64,000 nt of DNA from Delphinapterus leucas (GCF_002288925.2 NW_022098031.1:4352370-4416369), one strand, 5' to 3'; counted from the first letter of the stretch, positions 1 to 11,324 are shown. A program made the numbers and translations. Notes: a model not told the origin generated them from the letters alone.

Positions 1-560
1 TGATCATCTAGTCTTGAATTGGCTTTCCTCCCTTCCATGTTTTAGTTTCCTAGTTTTTCACTCATTTGCCGGGATCTCTTTCCAAAATCAACTACCTGCA
101 CGTAAGTCATTGTCATAGACTAATTTCTGGGAGGAAGCTAGGTTAAGGTAGAAGGAGTAAATAAACCTGTATAGATGGTACATTACAAAATAGGAGGGAT
201 ATTAAGCAGGAGATCCTCCTTCCCACAGAAGAATTATGAACCTCCTCCCACAACCCCATATAATTTCTCTGGACTATCTTTAGTAAAGCAATGCTAAAAC
301 TTCACAAAAGAAAGCACAAGAGAGTTTTCTAAGATACAGTATCTAAACTCTCTTCTCCACAAAGCCAGAACTTACCCTGGATGCTAGACTGGGCTAGACT
401 AGCAAGTGGAGCTTAATTAGTTTCTGTTGTAGAGAGAGAGTTTTATCAAGTATGAACCTGGCAAAGCTTAATAGCACAAAAAGAATGACAGAAGTATTTA
501 AATATAGAGAAGAAAACTATTAAAGAACATTTATCACCAAAAAAGGACTAGTTTTCTTTA
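1..560. other. Non-repetitive AT-rich sequence, nothing recognised
   Basis: I see no coding exon, RNA gene or familiar repeat in this stretch. Reading frames are short and show no domain. Confidence 0.5.
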
Positions 561-620
561 GTGCCTGTCTTCTGAAGTGGTGCCTGTCTTCTGAAGATAT
601 GCCTGTCTTCTGAAGTGGTG
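561..620 (+). repeat. Three-copy minisatellite, ~20-bp unit
   Basis: The core 'tgcctgtcttctgaag' occurs three times in tandem, separated by short linkers (tgg, atatg, tggtg). The cores are identical, so the expansion is recent or conserved. Nothing suggests a function. Confidence 0.85.
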
Positions 621-949
621 ACTACCATTCACTCTACTTTGGCCAAGTCATTTGTCAAACCAGTGACTGTCGGGTCATATGTTTGGGGAGGGTATGGATA
701 GAATTACAAAAAGGGGACCCATGACACTCGGGGTAAGAGTTACGAGGAAGAAAAACCAATGAGGTACTTACAAAAAGGACTTGAGCCAGAATCATATGGA
801 CACCATGTCTAGCACAGTGAATTACTGTAATCTTCACATAAAACTTTGAAAATAGTTGCCTTAAGATTATACTGTCTGCATGATCAGAGTTCTCATTTCC
901 TTTTCTTAAAATATGGGTTAGGACTCTTTGAAATGTCTAAAGATAGGTG
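621..949. other. Unannotated sequence
   Basis: Short stop-riddled frames only; no recognisable repeat or gene. Confidence 0.4.
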
Positions 950-1204
950 ACTACCGTTGGTTGAGTATACTGTATGAACAGGCCCAGCACTGAGCTAATT
1001 GCTTTGCATGCAATTTCACAACATCTTTTTGAGCATAGAAGCTATTATTATTCTTTCCCCTAAGTATGGGGAAACTGTTAACCTCAGGATATTGAGTAAT
1101 TTGCCCAAGGTCATAACAGCTAGTGAATGACAAACCCAAGACCCAAAACTCATGTCCACTTACTCTAAAGTTAAGGGCTTTAACCACTGCATCACACTGC
1201 TGTC
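950..1204 (+). mobile_element. MIR SINE fossil, sense
   Basis: Diverged copy of the mammal-wide MIR. Recognisable landmarks are the 'ctattattattc' region, 'ttgcccaaggtcataacagctagt' (the MIR core, here seen in part) and the terminal 'ttaaccactgcatcacactgc'. The small reading frames across it are not genes. Confidence 0.8.
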
Positions 1205-1316
1205 TCAGGTTTCAAGATAGGAAATCTCAATGTTTTAAAAATATTTTAAAAGAATTTAAGTTTTTCCATATCTCATTTTAGTCACTTAAACTAATGAGCT
1301 TAAAATTTCTGTTTTT

Positions 1317-1563
1317 CTCTGAAAAATGCAAACTAATCTATGGTGACAGAAAACACACATTAGCACTTGAGGATAGGAGAAGGCTGGGAGGGGCAGGAGG
1401 AAGGAGGAAGGAAATACAAAGTGGCACGAAAAAACTTTTGGGAGTGATAAATATGTTTCTTATCTTGATTATAATGATAGTTCCACGTCTGTATACATGT
1501 GTCAAAACTTATCAAATTATACTTTAAATACGTGCAGTTTACTGTATATCAATTATACTTCAA
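1317..1563 (+). mobile_element. Ancient L1M 3'-end fragment, sense
   Basis: The sequence resembles the 3' untranslated end of old mammalian L1: 'ctaatctatggtgacagaaa' near the start, then 'gtcaaaacttatcaaatt' and 'gtatatcaattatacttcaa' at the end, which in the family precedes the poly(A) tail. It is short, 5'-truncated and diverged. Confidence 0.65.
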
Positions 1564-1564
1564 A

Positions 1565-1685
1565 TTGCAGATGAGGAAGTCAGTATCAAGAAGTTAAAGT
1601 GTCTTGTCCAAGATTAGCCAGAGAGATGGTAGCAGAGACAATAAAAATACAGCTTCTAAGATTCTTGAACAAGTGCTTTTTGCAT
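1565..1685 (+). mobile_element. MIR fragment, sense
   Basis: 'cagatgaggaagtcag' and 'gtcttgtccaagattagccag' match the MIR central region. It lies directly behind the L1M end. Strongly diverged. Confidence 0.55.
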
Positions 1686-2244
1686 CTCAATTTGAGGTTA
1701 TCGCATCTGGTTTCAAAAAGGATTTGAAGAGACATAAAATATGACATGAAAGAAAGAAGAGGATCATGCTTAAGAAAACCTATGGGCTAACTTACTTATC
1801 TCAGTTGAGACTGGAAATCCACTGTGAATTCATTTGATGAAAAAGTTCAATGCATCTCTTTAGAAGTTTGTCATCATATGCAATTTATTGAGGAATACAT
1901 ATTTTTAGGAAGTCTAAAGTTTGTGTGACCAGCAGGAGGCAACTAAATACTTAAGAAACAGCATCTTGTGCAGGAGAACAAATTAAAATTGGAGGCTGTT
2001 AGCATTCTCCGCTGTGTAGGAGAACTAAGTTCCTTTTAAAATGATAATTAACACCTAGCCACATATTCTCGTAACGCTGAATTTGTGAAGATAGTTAGAA
2101 GACTCCCCTAAGTAGACAGACTATAAAACCACATACTAAGGCCTATATGTAGCAGATCGTTTGGGCTGTTTTTTTCCATCTACAAGGTTCTTTGCAAAAA
2201 TCTATGTATTTTATAATAGAGTTTTTAAAAACTTCTTGTATTAT
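1686..2244. other. Unannotated sequence
   Basis: No gene or repeat recognised. AT-rich with short frames only. Confidence 0.4.
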
Positions 2245-2253
2245 AGAAAATAT

Positions 2254-2377
2254 GGGGAATTCCCTGGCGGTCCAGTGGTTAGGACTTGGCGCTTTCACTG
2301 CTGGGGCCCAGGTTCAATCCCTGGTTGGGGAACTAAGATCCCGAAAGCTGCATGGTGTGGCCAAAAAAGAAAAGAAA
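2254..2377 (+). mobile_element. CHR-1-type tRNA-derived SINE, sense
   Basis: Begins 'ggggaattccctggcggtcc' and carries the tRNA-like A box ('ccagtggttagg') and B box ('ggttcaatccc'). It ends in an A-rich tail with AAAAG repeats. Flanked by the direct repeat 'agaaaatat' (2245-2253 and 2378-2386), which marks it as a retrotransposed insertion. CHR-1 SINEs are a cetartiodactyl lineage marker. Confidence 0.85.
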
Positions 2378-2470
2378 AGAAAATATAATAAACATTGACT
2401 TATTTCTGTAAGTTATTCTAGAATTCTGCTATTTTACTTGACATTTTTTTGCAGTATTATCTCACTGTAA

Positions 2471-4050
2471 TTTTTTTTTAAATTTTTATCTGAGTATAGT
2501 TGCTTTACAATGTTCTGTTAGTTTCTACTGTACAGCAAAGTCAATCAACAATATGTGTACATAGATCCCCTCTTTTTTGGATTTCCTTCCCATTTAGTCA
2601 CCACAGAGCACTGAGTAGAGTTCCCTGTGCTACACAGTAGGTTCTCATTAGTTATCTATTTTATACATAGTATCAATAGTGTATATATGTCAATCCCAAT
2701 CTCCCAATTCATCCTACCCCCCTTTCTCCCTTGGTATACATACGTTTGTTCTCTGTGTTTGTGTCTCTATTTCTGCTTTGTAAATAAGATCGTCTATACC
2801 AATCTTTTTCAGATTCCACATATATGTGTTAATATACGATATTTGTTTTCTCTTTCTGACTTAACTCCACTCTATATGAATCTCTATGTCAAATCACATC
2901 TCTGCAAATGACCTAATTTCATTCCTTTTTATGGCAAGTAATATTCCATTGTATACATGTACCACATCTTCTTTATCCATTCCTCTGTTGATGGACATTT
3001 AGGTTGCTTCCATGTCCTGGCTATTGTAAACAGTGCTTCAATGAACATTGTGGTATATGTCTCTTTTTGAATTATGGTTTTCTCAGGGCATGTGCCCAGT
3101 AGTGGGATTGCTGGGTCATATGGTAGTTCTATTTTTAGTTTTTTAAGGAACCTCCATACTGTTCTCCATAGTGGCTGTAACAATTTACATACCCACCAAC
3201 AATGCAAGAGGGTTCCCTTTTCTCCACACCCTCTCCAGCATTTATTGTTTGTAGATTTTGTGATGGTGGCCATTCTGACTGGTGTGAGGTGATAGCTCAT
3301 TGTAGTTTTGATTTGCATTTCTCTAATAATTAGTGATGTTGAGCATTTTTTCATGTGTTTGCGTTGGCCATCTGTATGTCTTCTTTGGAGAAATGTCTAT
3401 TTAGGTCTTCAGCCCATTTTTTTGATTGGGTTGTTTGTTTTTTTGTTCTGTTCTTTTTTTTTTTATATGGGTTGTTTGTTTTTTTGATGTTGAGCTGCAT
3501 GAGTTGCTTGTATATTTTAGAGATTAATCCTTTGTCATTTGCTTCATTTGCAAATATTGTCTCCCATTCTGAGGGTTGTCTTTTCATCTTGTTTGTGGTT
3601 TCCTTTGCTGTGCAAAAGCTTTTAAGTTTAATTAGGTCCCATTTGTTTTGTTTGTTTGTTTGTTTTTATTCTCATTAATCTAGGAGGTGGGTCAAAAAAG
3701 ATCTTGCTGTGATTTATGTCAAAGAGTGTTCTGCCCATGTTTTCCTCTAAGAGTTTTATAATGCCTGGCCTTACACTTAGGTATTTAATCCATTTTGAGT
3801 TAATTTTTGTGTATGGTGTTAGGAAGTATTCTAATCTCATTCTTTTACATGCAGCTGTCCATTTTTCCCAGCACCACTTATTGAAGAGGCTGTCTTTGCT
3901 CCATTGTATAGTCTGGCCTCCTTTGTCATAGATTAGGTGACCATAGGTACATGGGTTTGTCTCTGGGCTTTCTGTCCTGTTCCATTGATCTATATTTCTA
4001 TTTTTGTGCCAGCACCATACTGTCTTGACTACTGTAGCCCTGAAGTATAG
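2471..4050 (-). mobile_element. L1, 3' part (minus) of a twin-primed insertion
   Basis: Read on the minus strand this contains the 3' untranslated region and the C-terminal half of ORF2. It ends abruptly at 4050 in ORF2 sequence. The next bases (4051 on) are also ORF2 but from farther upstream and in the opposite orientation. That is the structure left by twin priming, in which the 5' part of the cDNA is joined inverted. The reading frame is broken by stops and frameshifts, so the copy is dead. I did not find a convincing target-site duplication for the whole insertion. Confidence 0.9.
2929..3354 (-). pseudogene. L1 ORF2p C-terminal remnant
   Basis: A 141-codon open stretch corresponds to the C-terminal part of L1 ORF2p. 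Recognisable features are the cysteine-rich segment ([16 protein letters not shown]) and the motifs [12 protein letters not shown] and [12 protein letters not shown], all typical of L1 ORF2p in this region. The full protein has about 1,275 residues, so this is a small piece. Upstream pieces of the same ORF continue at 3351-3587 and 3628-4050 in other frames, so frameshifts have accumulated. Confidence 0.9.
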
Positions 4051-4129
4051 CACAGATGCAAAAATCCTCAACAAAATACTAGCAAACTGAGTCTAACACC
4101 ACATTAAAAGGATTATACACCATGGTCAA

Positions 4130-4692
4130 GTGGGATTTATCCCAGTGATGCAAGGATTCTTCAATATATGTAAATCAATCAGTGTGATACACCATACTAA
4201 CAAATTGAAGAATGAAAACCATACGATCATCTCAATAGATGCAGAAAAAGTTTCCAACAAAATTCAACACCGATTTATGACAAAAACTCTCCAGAAAGTG
4301 GGCATAGAGGGAACCTACCTCAACATAATAAGTACCATATATGTCAAACCCACAGCAAACATTATTCTCAATGGTAAAAAACTGAAAGCATTTCCTCTAA
4401 AATCAGGAACAAGACAAGGGTGCCCACTCTCACCACTATTATTCAACATAGTTTTGGAAGCCCTAGCCATGGCAATCAGAGAAGAAAAAGAAATAAAAGG
4501 AATACAAGTTGGAAAAGAGAAGTAAAACTGTCACTGTTTGCAGATGACATGATACTATACATAGAAAATCCTAAAGATGCCACCAGGAAGCTACTAGAGA
4601 AGAATTTAGTAAAGTTGCAGAATACAAAATTAATACACAGAAGTCTCTTGCATTCCTATACACTAACAACGAAAGATCAGAAAAAAAATTAA
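4130..4692 (+). pseudogene. L1 ORF2p reverse transcriptase remnant
   Basis: The first open stretch (4130-4525) holds the RT motifs 'IISIDAEK' and '[20 protein letters not shown]'. The catalytic FADD box (LSLFADDMILYIENP) is read only in another frame (4420-4692). A frameshift near 4500 therefore separates the two halves of the RT domain. The usual 'DAEKAFD' is altered here to 'DAEKVSN', losing the first catalytic aspartate, so the protein would be inactive even without the frameshift. Confidence 0.9.
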
Positions 4693-4867
4693 GGAAACAA
4701 TCCCATTTACCATTGCAACAAAAAGAATAAAATACCTAGGAATAAACCTACCTAAGGAGGCAAAAGACCTGTATGCAGAAAACTTTAAGATACTGATGAA
4801 AGACACCAAAGATGACACAAACAGATGGTGAGATATACCATGTTCCTGGATTGGAAGAATCAATATT

Positions 4868-5095
4868 GTGAAAATGACTATATTACCCATAGCAATCTAC
4901 AGATTCAATGCAATCCCTATCAAATTACCAATGGCAATTTTCACAGAACTAGAACAAAAAATTTTACAATTTGTATGGAAACACAAAAGACCTCAAATAG
5001 CCAAAGCAATCTTGAGGAAAAAAAAAACAAAAAACGAAATGGAGATGGAGGAATCAGGCTCCCTGCCTTCAGACTATACTATAGGGCTACAGTAA
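4868..5095 (+). pseudogene. L1 ORF2p post-RT remnant
   Basis: A 75-codon open stretch matches the L1 ORF2p segment after the RT domain (motifs '[17 protein letters not shown]', '[18 protein letters not shown]'). It stops where the L1 inversion breakpoint lies. Confidence 0.85.
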
Positions 5096-5154
5096 TCAGG
5101 ACAACGCCTGACATTCTAAAATCAAAATATATAAAGTTTGCACAGGATCTTGTT

Positions 5155-5245
5155 TTATATATATATATAAGAGAGAGAGAGAGACAGACAGAGAGAGAGA
5201 GAGAGACAGAGAGACAGAGACAGAGAGAGACAGAGAGAGAGAGAT
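5155..5245 (+). repeat. (TA)n-(GA)n microsatellite
   Basis: A short TA run passes into about 80 bp of GA repeats with scattered CAGA units. It sits in a repeat that matches an older element (next entry). The polypurine tract is length-variable in principle. Confidence 0.9.
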
Positions 5246-5555
5246 ATTTTAAGAAATTGGTTCATGCAATTGTGAAGACTCAGAGAAGAGTTGCAGTTCA
5301 AGTCCAAAAACAGTCTGCTGTCAGAATTCCTTCTCACTTGGAGAAGGTCAGTCTTTGTTCTATTAAGGCCCTCAACTGATTGGATGAGGCCCACCCACAT
5401 TATGGAGGGCAATCTGCTTTCCTCAAAGTCCACCAATTTAAATGTTAATCTCATCCAAAAACACCTTCACAGAAACATCCAGAATAAAGTTTGACAAAAT
5501 ATCTGGGCACGGTGGCCCAGTGAAGCTGACATATAATATTAAGCATCACAGTCAT
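5246..5555 (-). mobile_element. Ancient mammalian interspersed repeat, family not assigned
   Basis: The block containing 'gattggatgaggcccaccca', 'ggagggcaatctgctttcc' and 'tctgggcacggtggcccag' is a sequence I recognise as a common old mammalian interspersed repeat, here in reverse orientation. I cannot name the family with confidence. Confidence 0.55.
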
Positions 5556-5754
5556 CCTATTTGTTTATATCTATAGGAATAGATCTATACAGTCAAATAA
5601 TCCAAACCTTCTCCAGATGGAACAGCAATGCCTGACACAAAGAGAGCATTCAGTAAATGTATGCTGATTTGAAACTGAATTTCAGTGAGTCAAATTAAAT
5701 ATCCCTAGCAATGGCTAGGTTCTGCCAGGCTTCCAGTGTGATGTTGGCAGATCA

Positions 5755-5920
5755 TATAGGATAGATGTTAGGCACAAGCTCTGGAGTCAGATTATCCAGG
5801 TTCACGTAATGGTGCCTCTGCTTACTTTCTGTGTAATTTTGGATGAATTAGTTAACTTCGCTGAGTCTCCATTTCCTCATCTATACAAAGGGAATAGGAA
5901 TAATAGCTATAAATGGTATA
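5755..5920 (-). mobile_element. MIR SINE fossil, antisense
   Basis: 'agctctggagtcagattatc' followed by 'tttcctcatctatacaaa' and 'gggaataggaataatagcta' is the reverse complement of the MIR 3' and core parts. Confidence 0.8.
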
Positions 5921-5924
5921 CATT

Positions 5925-6350
5925 GCTAGTGTTAATCAACATTCAGTTCTCTTTCCCTTCTGGGTACTCAGTGGATTGACTATTTCTCAGCAACCCTGCA
6001 ACTGGATGGGGCCATGTAACTCAATCTGGCCAATGAAATATTGTGGAATTGAAATGTATCAATTTCAGAATGAGGGCATGAAAGGCCCATATGAAATTCC
6101 CCAGTCTTTCTTCCCTGACTGGGGCAACCACAGAAGAAGACTCATGTTAACATGGTGACACCACAAGGTTGAAAGAGCCTAGGTTATTGTGTCACCATGT
6201 GGAGGACAGTTGTCTGCAGCCAGAGCCAACTTTTTGGAACAAGAACTAAATCTGCATTCAGTTAAACCGCTGACTTTTTTGTTTCAACTGCATTGTAACC
6301 TAGACTATTCTATTCTGTCTCACAGATGTGTTTTGATGATTCAATCAGAT
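5925..6350 (+). mobile_element. Ancient interspersed repeat, family not assigned
   Basis: Landmarks include 'ctcaatctggccaatgaaat' and 'ttaaaccgctgacttttttg', typical of an old repeat whose 3' end reads like 'taagccactgagattt...'. The open frames at 5913-6158 and 6189-6374 lie wholly within it and are not genes. Confidence 0.45.
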
Positions 6351-6374
6351 ATTGTATGGGAATTGCTTGATTGA

Positions 6375-7315
6375 TAAGTAATTAGCACTCAAATGTTATC
6401 ATTATTATATTGAATGAAGAATCATATTGGCTTTGAATATAAAACACTGCTCTTTTGTTGATCATTGTAACAATTCAAAACTCGAACAAATCCGAGTACC
6501 TGGGAACTTTTATTTAAAGTATTCCAACTCTTTAAACTTTTACTTAGAACAATGCCTAATACACAATAGGCATTCATGAATAAAGAACAAGTTCCTATTT
6601 CAGTGAACCTCTAATAAATGCTATCATTCTTTTCTGGGATCTTTTATTCCCTTATTGTCAGGCTGCTAAAATTTCATTTTACATTTCTTTTATGAGGCCA
6701 TAGTTCTTATTAAACAACCATTTTTGGATAGAGTTGTCCTATAAATAATGGGAATTAGGCAGTGATAGCTGCTTACATGTCTTAACTCTCTTCTGAATTT
6801 AGAACCAATTCACAGGGATCCAGACAGAGAAAACAAAACAAAGCAAAACAAAACACCTTCTTACTGATAAAGCTGTTTGGACAATATGACTTCAACATAC
6901 AGCCACAACAAGGATTTTCAATACTCCTTCCCAAGTCCAAATGGGAGATGACATACCAAAAGAAAATTTAGGTTTGCAGGACTGATAAACTAAGGCAGAG
7001 TCACTGTTTTATACTCAGTGAGGTCAACAGTAGGAAGAAGGAGAATTAGGCCTCATGCCTGCTCTAGAAGGTAAGCCTGGGCCCTGATTCATGTGAGTTT
7101 AGTTTATTACACAGAATGAGGAACAGATCAGAACATAATCTGTTGTGGGTAGGTAGATTTGAAAAATATGGCAAGAAAGGGAGTGGATCTTATTTTCATC
7201 TCCCCAAATCACCAATTATATAAAACACTCTTTTTACTTATAGAAGGTGACAGAACTAAAAATGGAAGTTACTCTTCACTAAAGTTCTAAAAGAAGCATG
7301 TTACTATTTTAAGAG
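6375..7315. other. Unannotated AT-rich sequence
   Basis: A probable short antisense MIR piece lies near 6530-6600 ('caatgcctaatacacaatag'). Otherwise nothing recognised. Confidence 0.4.
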
Positions 7316-7319
7316 CCAG

Positions 7320-8185
7320 GTAAGGGAGCACCTAAACATATAAAACAAATATTAACAAATCTAAAGGGAGAAATAGAAAGCAATACAATAATAGTAGTGG
7401 ACTTTAACAGCCTACTTTCATCAATGAATAGATGATCCAGACAGAAAATCAATAAAGAGACACTGGCCTTACATGACATGTTATATTAGATTGAGCTAAT
7501 AGACATATATAGAACATTCCACCCAAAGGCAACAGAATGCCATTCGCCTAAAGCACACCTGGAACATTCTCCAGGACAGATTACATGCCAGACCACAAAT
7601 AATAAATTTAAGAAGACTGAAATCATATCAAACATCTTTTCTAATCACAATGGTATGAAACTAGAAATCAATTACAGGTAGAAAACTGGAAATTTCACAA
7701 ATATATGGGGATTAAACAACATGCTACTGAACAACCAATGGGTCAAAGAAGAAATCAAAAGAGAAATTAAAATATATCTTGAGAAAAATGGAAGTTGAAA
7801 TAGAACATACTGAAACTTATGGAATGTAGGAAAAGCAGTTCTAAGAGGGAAGTTCATAGCAACAAATGTCTACATTAAGAAACAAGAAAGATCTTATATA
7901 TATATATAATTTTTGGTTGCACTGCATGTGGAATCTTAGTTCCCTGACCAGGGATCGAACCTGCACCCCTTGCATTGGAAGCACGGAGTCTTAACCACTA
8001 GATTGCCAGGGAAGTCCTCAAAGATCTCAAATAAATAATCTAACTTTACACCTCAAGGAACTGAAAAAAGAAAAACAAACTAAGCCCAAGATTAGTAGAA
8101 GGAAGGAAATAACAAAGATCAGAGTCGAAATAAATGATATAGAGACTAAAAAGACCATAGAAAAGATCAATGAAACTAAGAGGTG
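7320..8185 (+). mobile_element. L1M ORF2 fragment, sense, split by a SINE
   Basis: The sequence resembles the endonuclease-to-RT linker of old L1 ORF2 ('gacagaaaatcaataaagag', 'acagattacatgccagacca', 'ggaaataacaaagatcagag'). Stops occur in every frame. The two halves (7320-7894 and 8020-8185) are continuous once the SINE at 7895-8019 is removed. Confidence 0.8.
7895..8019 (-). mobile_element. CHR-1-type SINE, antisense, nested in L1M
   Basis: Starts with a (TA)n tail, then 'tttttggttgcactgcatgt', and ends in 'gattgccagggaagtcct', the reverse complement of the SINE head. Flanked by 'aaagatct' on both sides (7887-7894 and 8020-8027). It is therefore younger than the L1M host. Confidence 0.85.
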
Positions 8186-8186
8186 T

Positions 8187-9425
8187 TTTTTTTAATGGAG
8201 ATATAATTTACATATAACATTATATTAGTTTCAGGTGTACAACATAATGATTCGACATTTGGATATATTGCAAAATAACCACAATAACATCCATCACCAC
8301 ACACAGTTTCAATTTTTTTCTTGTGATGAGAACTTTTAAGATCTACTCTCTTAGCAACTTCCAAATATACAATAAAGTATGGTTAACTACAGTCACCATG
8401 CTGTACATTACATCCCCAGGACTTATTTATTTTATAACTAGAAGTTTGTACCTTTTGACCACCACCACACGTTTTGCCCATCCCCAACCCCTGCATCTGG
8501 CAACTACCAATCTGCTCTATTTATGAGTTTGGGGTTTTTTTGTTTGTTGCTTTTTATTTAATTTAATTTAATTTTTTAAATTTTTATTTATTTTTGGCTT
8601 CATTGGGTCTTCGTTGCTGTGTGTGGGCTTTCTCTAGTTGCGGCAAGAGGGAGCTTCTCTTGTTGCAGGGAATGGACTCTAGGCGTGTGGGCTTCAGTAA
8701 TTGTGGCATGCAGGCTTCAGTAGTTGTGGCGCACGGGCTTAGTTGCTCCACGGCATGTGGGATCTTCCCAGACCAGGGCTCAAACCCGTGTCCCCTGCAT
8801 TGGCAGGTGGATTCTTAACCACTACACCACCAGGGAAGTCCCTGTTTTTGTTTCTTAGATTCTACATGTGAGATCATATGGTATTTATCTTTCTCCACCT
8901 GACTTATTTCACTTAGCATAATGTCCTCAAGATCTATCCATGTTGCTGCAAATGTCAGAATTTCCTTCTTTTTTATGGCTGAATAATACATATATATTAC
9001 ATTTTCTTGATCTATTCATCTATCAGTGGGCACTTAGGTTGCTTCCATGTCTTGGCTATTGTAAATAATGCTGCAACAAACAAGTAAGTGCAGATATCAC
9101 TTGAGTTTGTTTTTCACTTCTTTCAGATAAATACCCAGAAGTGAAACTGCTGGATAACATGGTAGCTCTATTTTTAATTTTTTGAGGACCCTCCATACTG
9201 TTTTCCATAGTAGCTGCATCAATTTACATTCCCACTAAAGGTGCACAAGGGTTTCCTTTTCTCCACATCCATGCCAACACTTGTTATTTCTTGGTTTTTT
9301 GATAATAGCCATTCTAACAGGTGTGAGGTGATATCTTATTATGGTTTTGACTTGTAGTTCCCTGACGATTACTGATGTTGAGCATCTTTGCATGTACATG
9401 TTGGCTATCAGTATGTCTTCTTTTT
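8187..9425 (-). mobile_element. L1M 3' end, antisense, interrupted by a SINE
   Basis: Reverse complement of an old L1 3' untranslated region followed by the ORF2 end ('cactaaaggtgcacaagggt', 'gtgaggtgatatcttattat', 'ctgatgttgagcatctttgc'). Interrupted by the SINE at 8535-8842. It directly abuts the oppositely oriented L1M at 7320-8185. Confidence 0.8.
8535..8842 (-). mobile_element. CHR-2-type SINE (older subtype), antisense
   Basis: AT-rich tail, then 'ttggcttcattgggtcttcg', 'gcatgtgggatcttcccaga' and the terminal 'ccaccagggaagtccc'. The longer body, with repeated 'cagtagttgtggc' units, separates it from the young ~200-bp subtype. Flanking direct repeats are approximate (tttgttt-rich). Confidence 0.85.
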
Positions 9426-9975
9426 AAAAATGTCTATTCAGCTCCTCTCTCCAATCTTCTCCATTTCTGAAGCCAGAACCTGAAAGTTATTATTGATCTT
9501 CCCTTCTTCTTCAACCCCTAAATCAAGCTAACATCAAAATTAAGCCTTTCTCCAATGAAAAAGGAAGAGGGCTCAGTAAGGAATTTGGGAGCAATTGAAG
9601 AAAGATAAACAGAGCAGAGAAAGACAAAGTTGCAAAGGAGACTCAGGAAGAGTCAGAAAGATAGGATGAAAACTAAGAGAATATGATAAGATAAAAACTA
9701 AAGAAGAGAATTTCTGCCCAAAGACAAACAAGAGACAAAGAAGTTGTGAATTAGCCATGACTGCTGAAGTGAAAAGGCTGTGTGGATCTGCTGCTAATGT
9801 AGCCCTCCCGAGCCATAGGTAAGATGCATGGGCCAAGGAAATCAGCAGGCAAAGAGAGGCTTTGAAGAAGTTACCAGCTAGGCTGGTGCCCTGGCAACCT
9901 CCCAAGCTGGAATGTACAGACTCGTGTTGATATGTGGGCTAAGTAGGAAATAGCGATTTTTTAAAAAAAATAAGC
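9426..9975. other. Unannotated sequence
   Basis: Purine-rich on the plus strand, with a 110-codon open frame on the minus strand (9573-9905) that shows no domain and has low-complexity Leu/Ser composition. I do not regard it as a gene. Confidence 0.4.
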
Positions 9976-9979
9976 TTTT

Positions 9980-10250
9980 GTTATTATAAAAGCATTATAT
10001 GCAACGTAGAAAGTTGGAACTATAAATAAGCAAAATAGGAAAATAAAAACAACCATAGTCCCTGTATAGAGTTTACCACTGTTAACAGTTTATTGTATAC
10101 CTTTATTTATCCCTATATATGCATACATATATATAAATATGCATTTTTTAAACAAAGTGGTATCATACTTGATGTGCAGTTTTGTAACTTAGTTACCTTT
10201 TTAAAATTAACAATCTCTACCTTTATCTTTCCAAGTCAATACATTTTCAT
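9980..10250 (+). mobile_element. Possible old LINE 3'-UTR-like fragment
   Basis: 'gtttaccactgttaacagtt', 'ctatatatgcatacatatat' and 'ttttgtaacttagttacctt' resemble a widespread old repeat in mammalian genomes. The family cannot be fixed by eye. Confidence 0.4.
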
Positions 10251-10259
10251 CTTATCTAA

Positions 10260-11320
10260 AACTCAAATTCAGATTTCCTCATTAGTCTCCAAAATATCTT
10301 TACTTTGAGAATAATAATTAAAAGTAAAGAATTATTATTTATTTTTCATTTCCTGTAGGAACTGTATTTCAGGATAACCAAAGTGTTCCAAGTAATAAAG
10401 GAAAGCTCTAGTTTACTAAAGAATGTTAGAATATAGTAGGAATGATGAAATTAGAATTAATTTTGCAATTCTTATTGAAATTATTGGCTCATGTAAGGGT
10501 TTTTAATGGGTGTTAAAGGATGAGCTTCATGTTTGAAGGGGAAGTGGACATCTCTATACTATCAAAGTAATGTCATACAAATTACTTCCTAGTCACAAGT
10601 TTATAAAGTAGAGATAAGACTGCCATATCATTAATTCAGTTATCGGTCTAAGCATCAATAATTGTCGTCAGTCAAATAGCATGAAAGATGCTGTATAAAA
10701 ATATACTACATCACCTACAAGTATTCTAGCCCAAAATGTTTATCTTGAATTGATCAAGTCTTCACATTTAATATCTTTTAAAGAAAGAGTTCAAAAAGCC
10801 ATTTTTACAACTATCAAAAATCATGTTCTCGTTTGCTAAGTGACTGGGAAGGCAGAAAAATAAGGAAATGTATGCATTGTGCTTAGAGATAGATTTTGTT
10901 TTACTAGGATTCACTGTACTTAAGAAATAAGCTTGGCAAGAGGTGACTGGCTTAGAGTGTTGACTCTATGTATAGTAAGTAGAGGTCTGGTTGGAAGTCT
11001 TACTTGAATGGAAAACACAACTCTGAAATTGAGTCAACCTCCTGGTTGCTAACAAAGTGGCTTTCATTCTTACATTATATGTGAGATCCTGATATTTGAA
11101 TTGGGGATCGTCCAGATTCTTAAATAAAACTGCTCGCATGGCCTGAGGTTATGCTCGTCTATGTATTTTTTGTAATTCTCAGAATTAGGACAGTTGATGT
11201 AAAAGGTTTGGTATCAACAGAAAGTTGGTATCATGTGTAGTCTGTGTATTATTTTCTTCCAACTGAGTAGAGTGAAAATACAGTTAGAAATATTATGTAG
11301 AATGCAGTATTTCCAAAAGG
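10260..11320. other. Unannotated sequence
   Basis: About 1 kb without recognised repeat, exon or RNA gene. Confidence 0.4.
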
Positions 11321-11324
11321 TAGT

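Larger units (their letters stand above)
4051..5103 (+). mobile_element. L1, inverted 5' part of the twin-primed insertion
   Basis: Plus-strand ORF2 sequence covering the reverse transcriptase domain and the region after it. It starts mid-ORF2 ('atgcaaaaatcctcaacaaa') and ends at 5103 at the same ORF2 position where the minus-strand part starts. The two ends share about 30 bp (4021-4050 inverted against 5074-5103, about 26 identical), so the junction carries a short overlap. Confidence 0.9.

Noticed and set aside
5155..5454. Open frame with alternating Ser-Leu residues
   Set aside because: It is the translated GA microsatellite.
9573..9905. 110-codon minus-strand open frame
   Set aside because: Low-complexity Leu/Ser-rich translation with no domain and no promoter or splice context.
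11101..11118. 'ttggggatcgtccagatt', resembling a proline-tRNA retroviral primer-binding site
   Set aside because: An 18-base partial match with no recognisable LTR before it and no viral gene after it. Likely chance.
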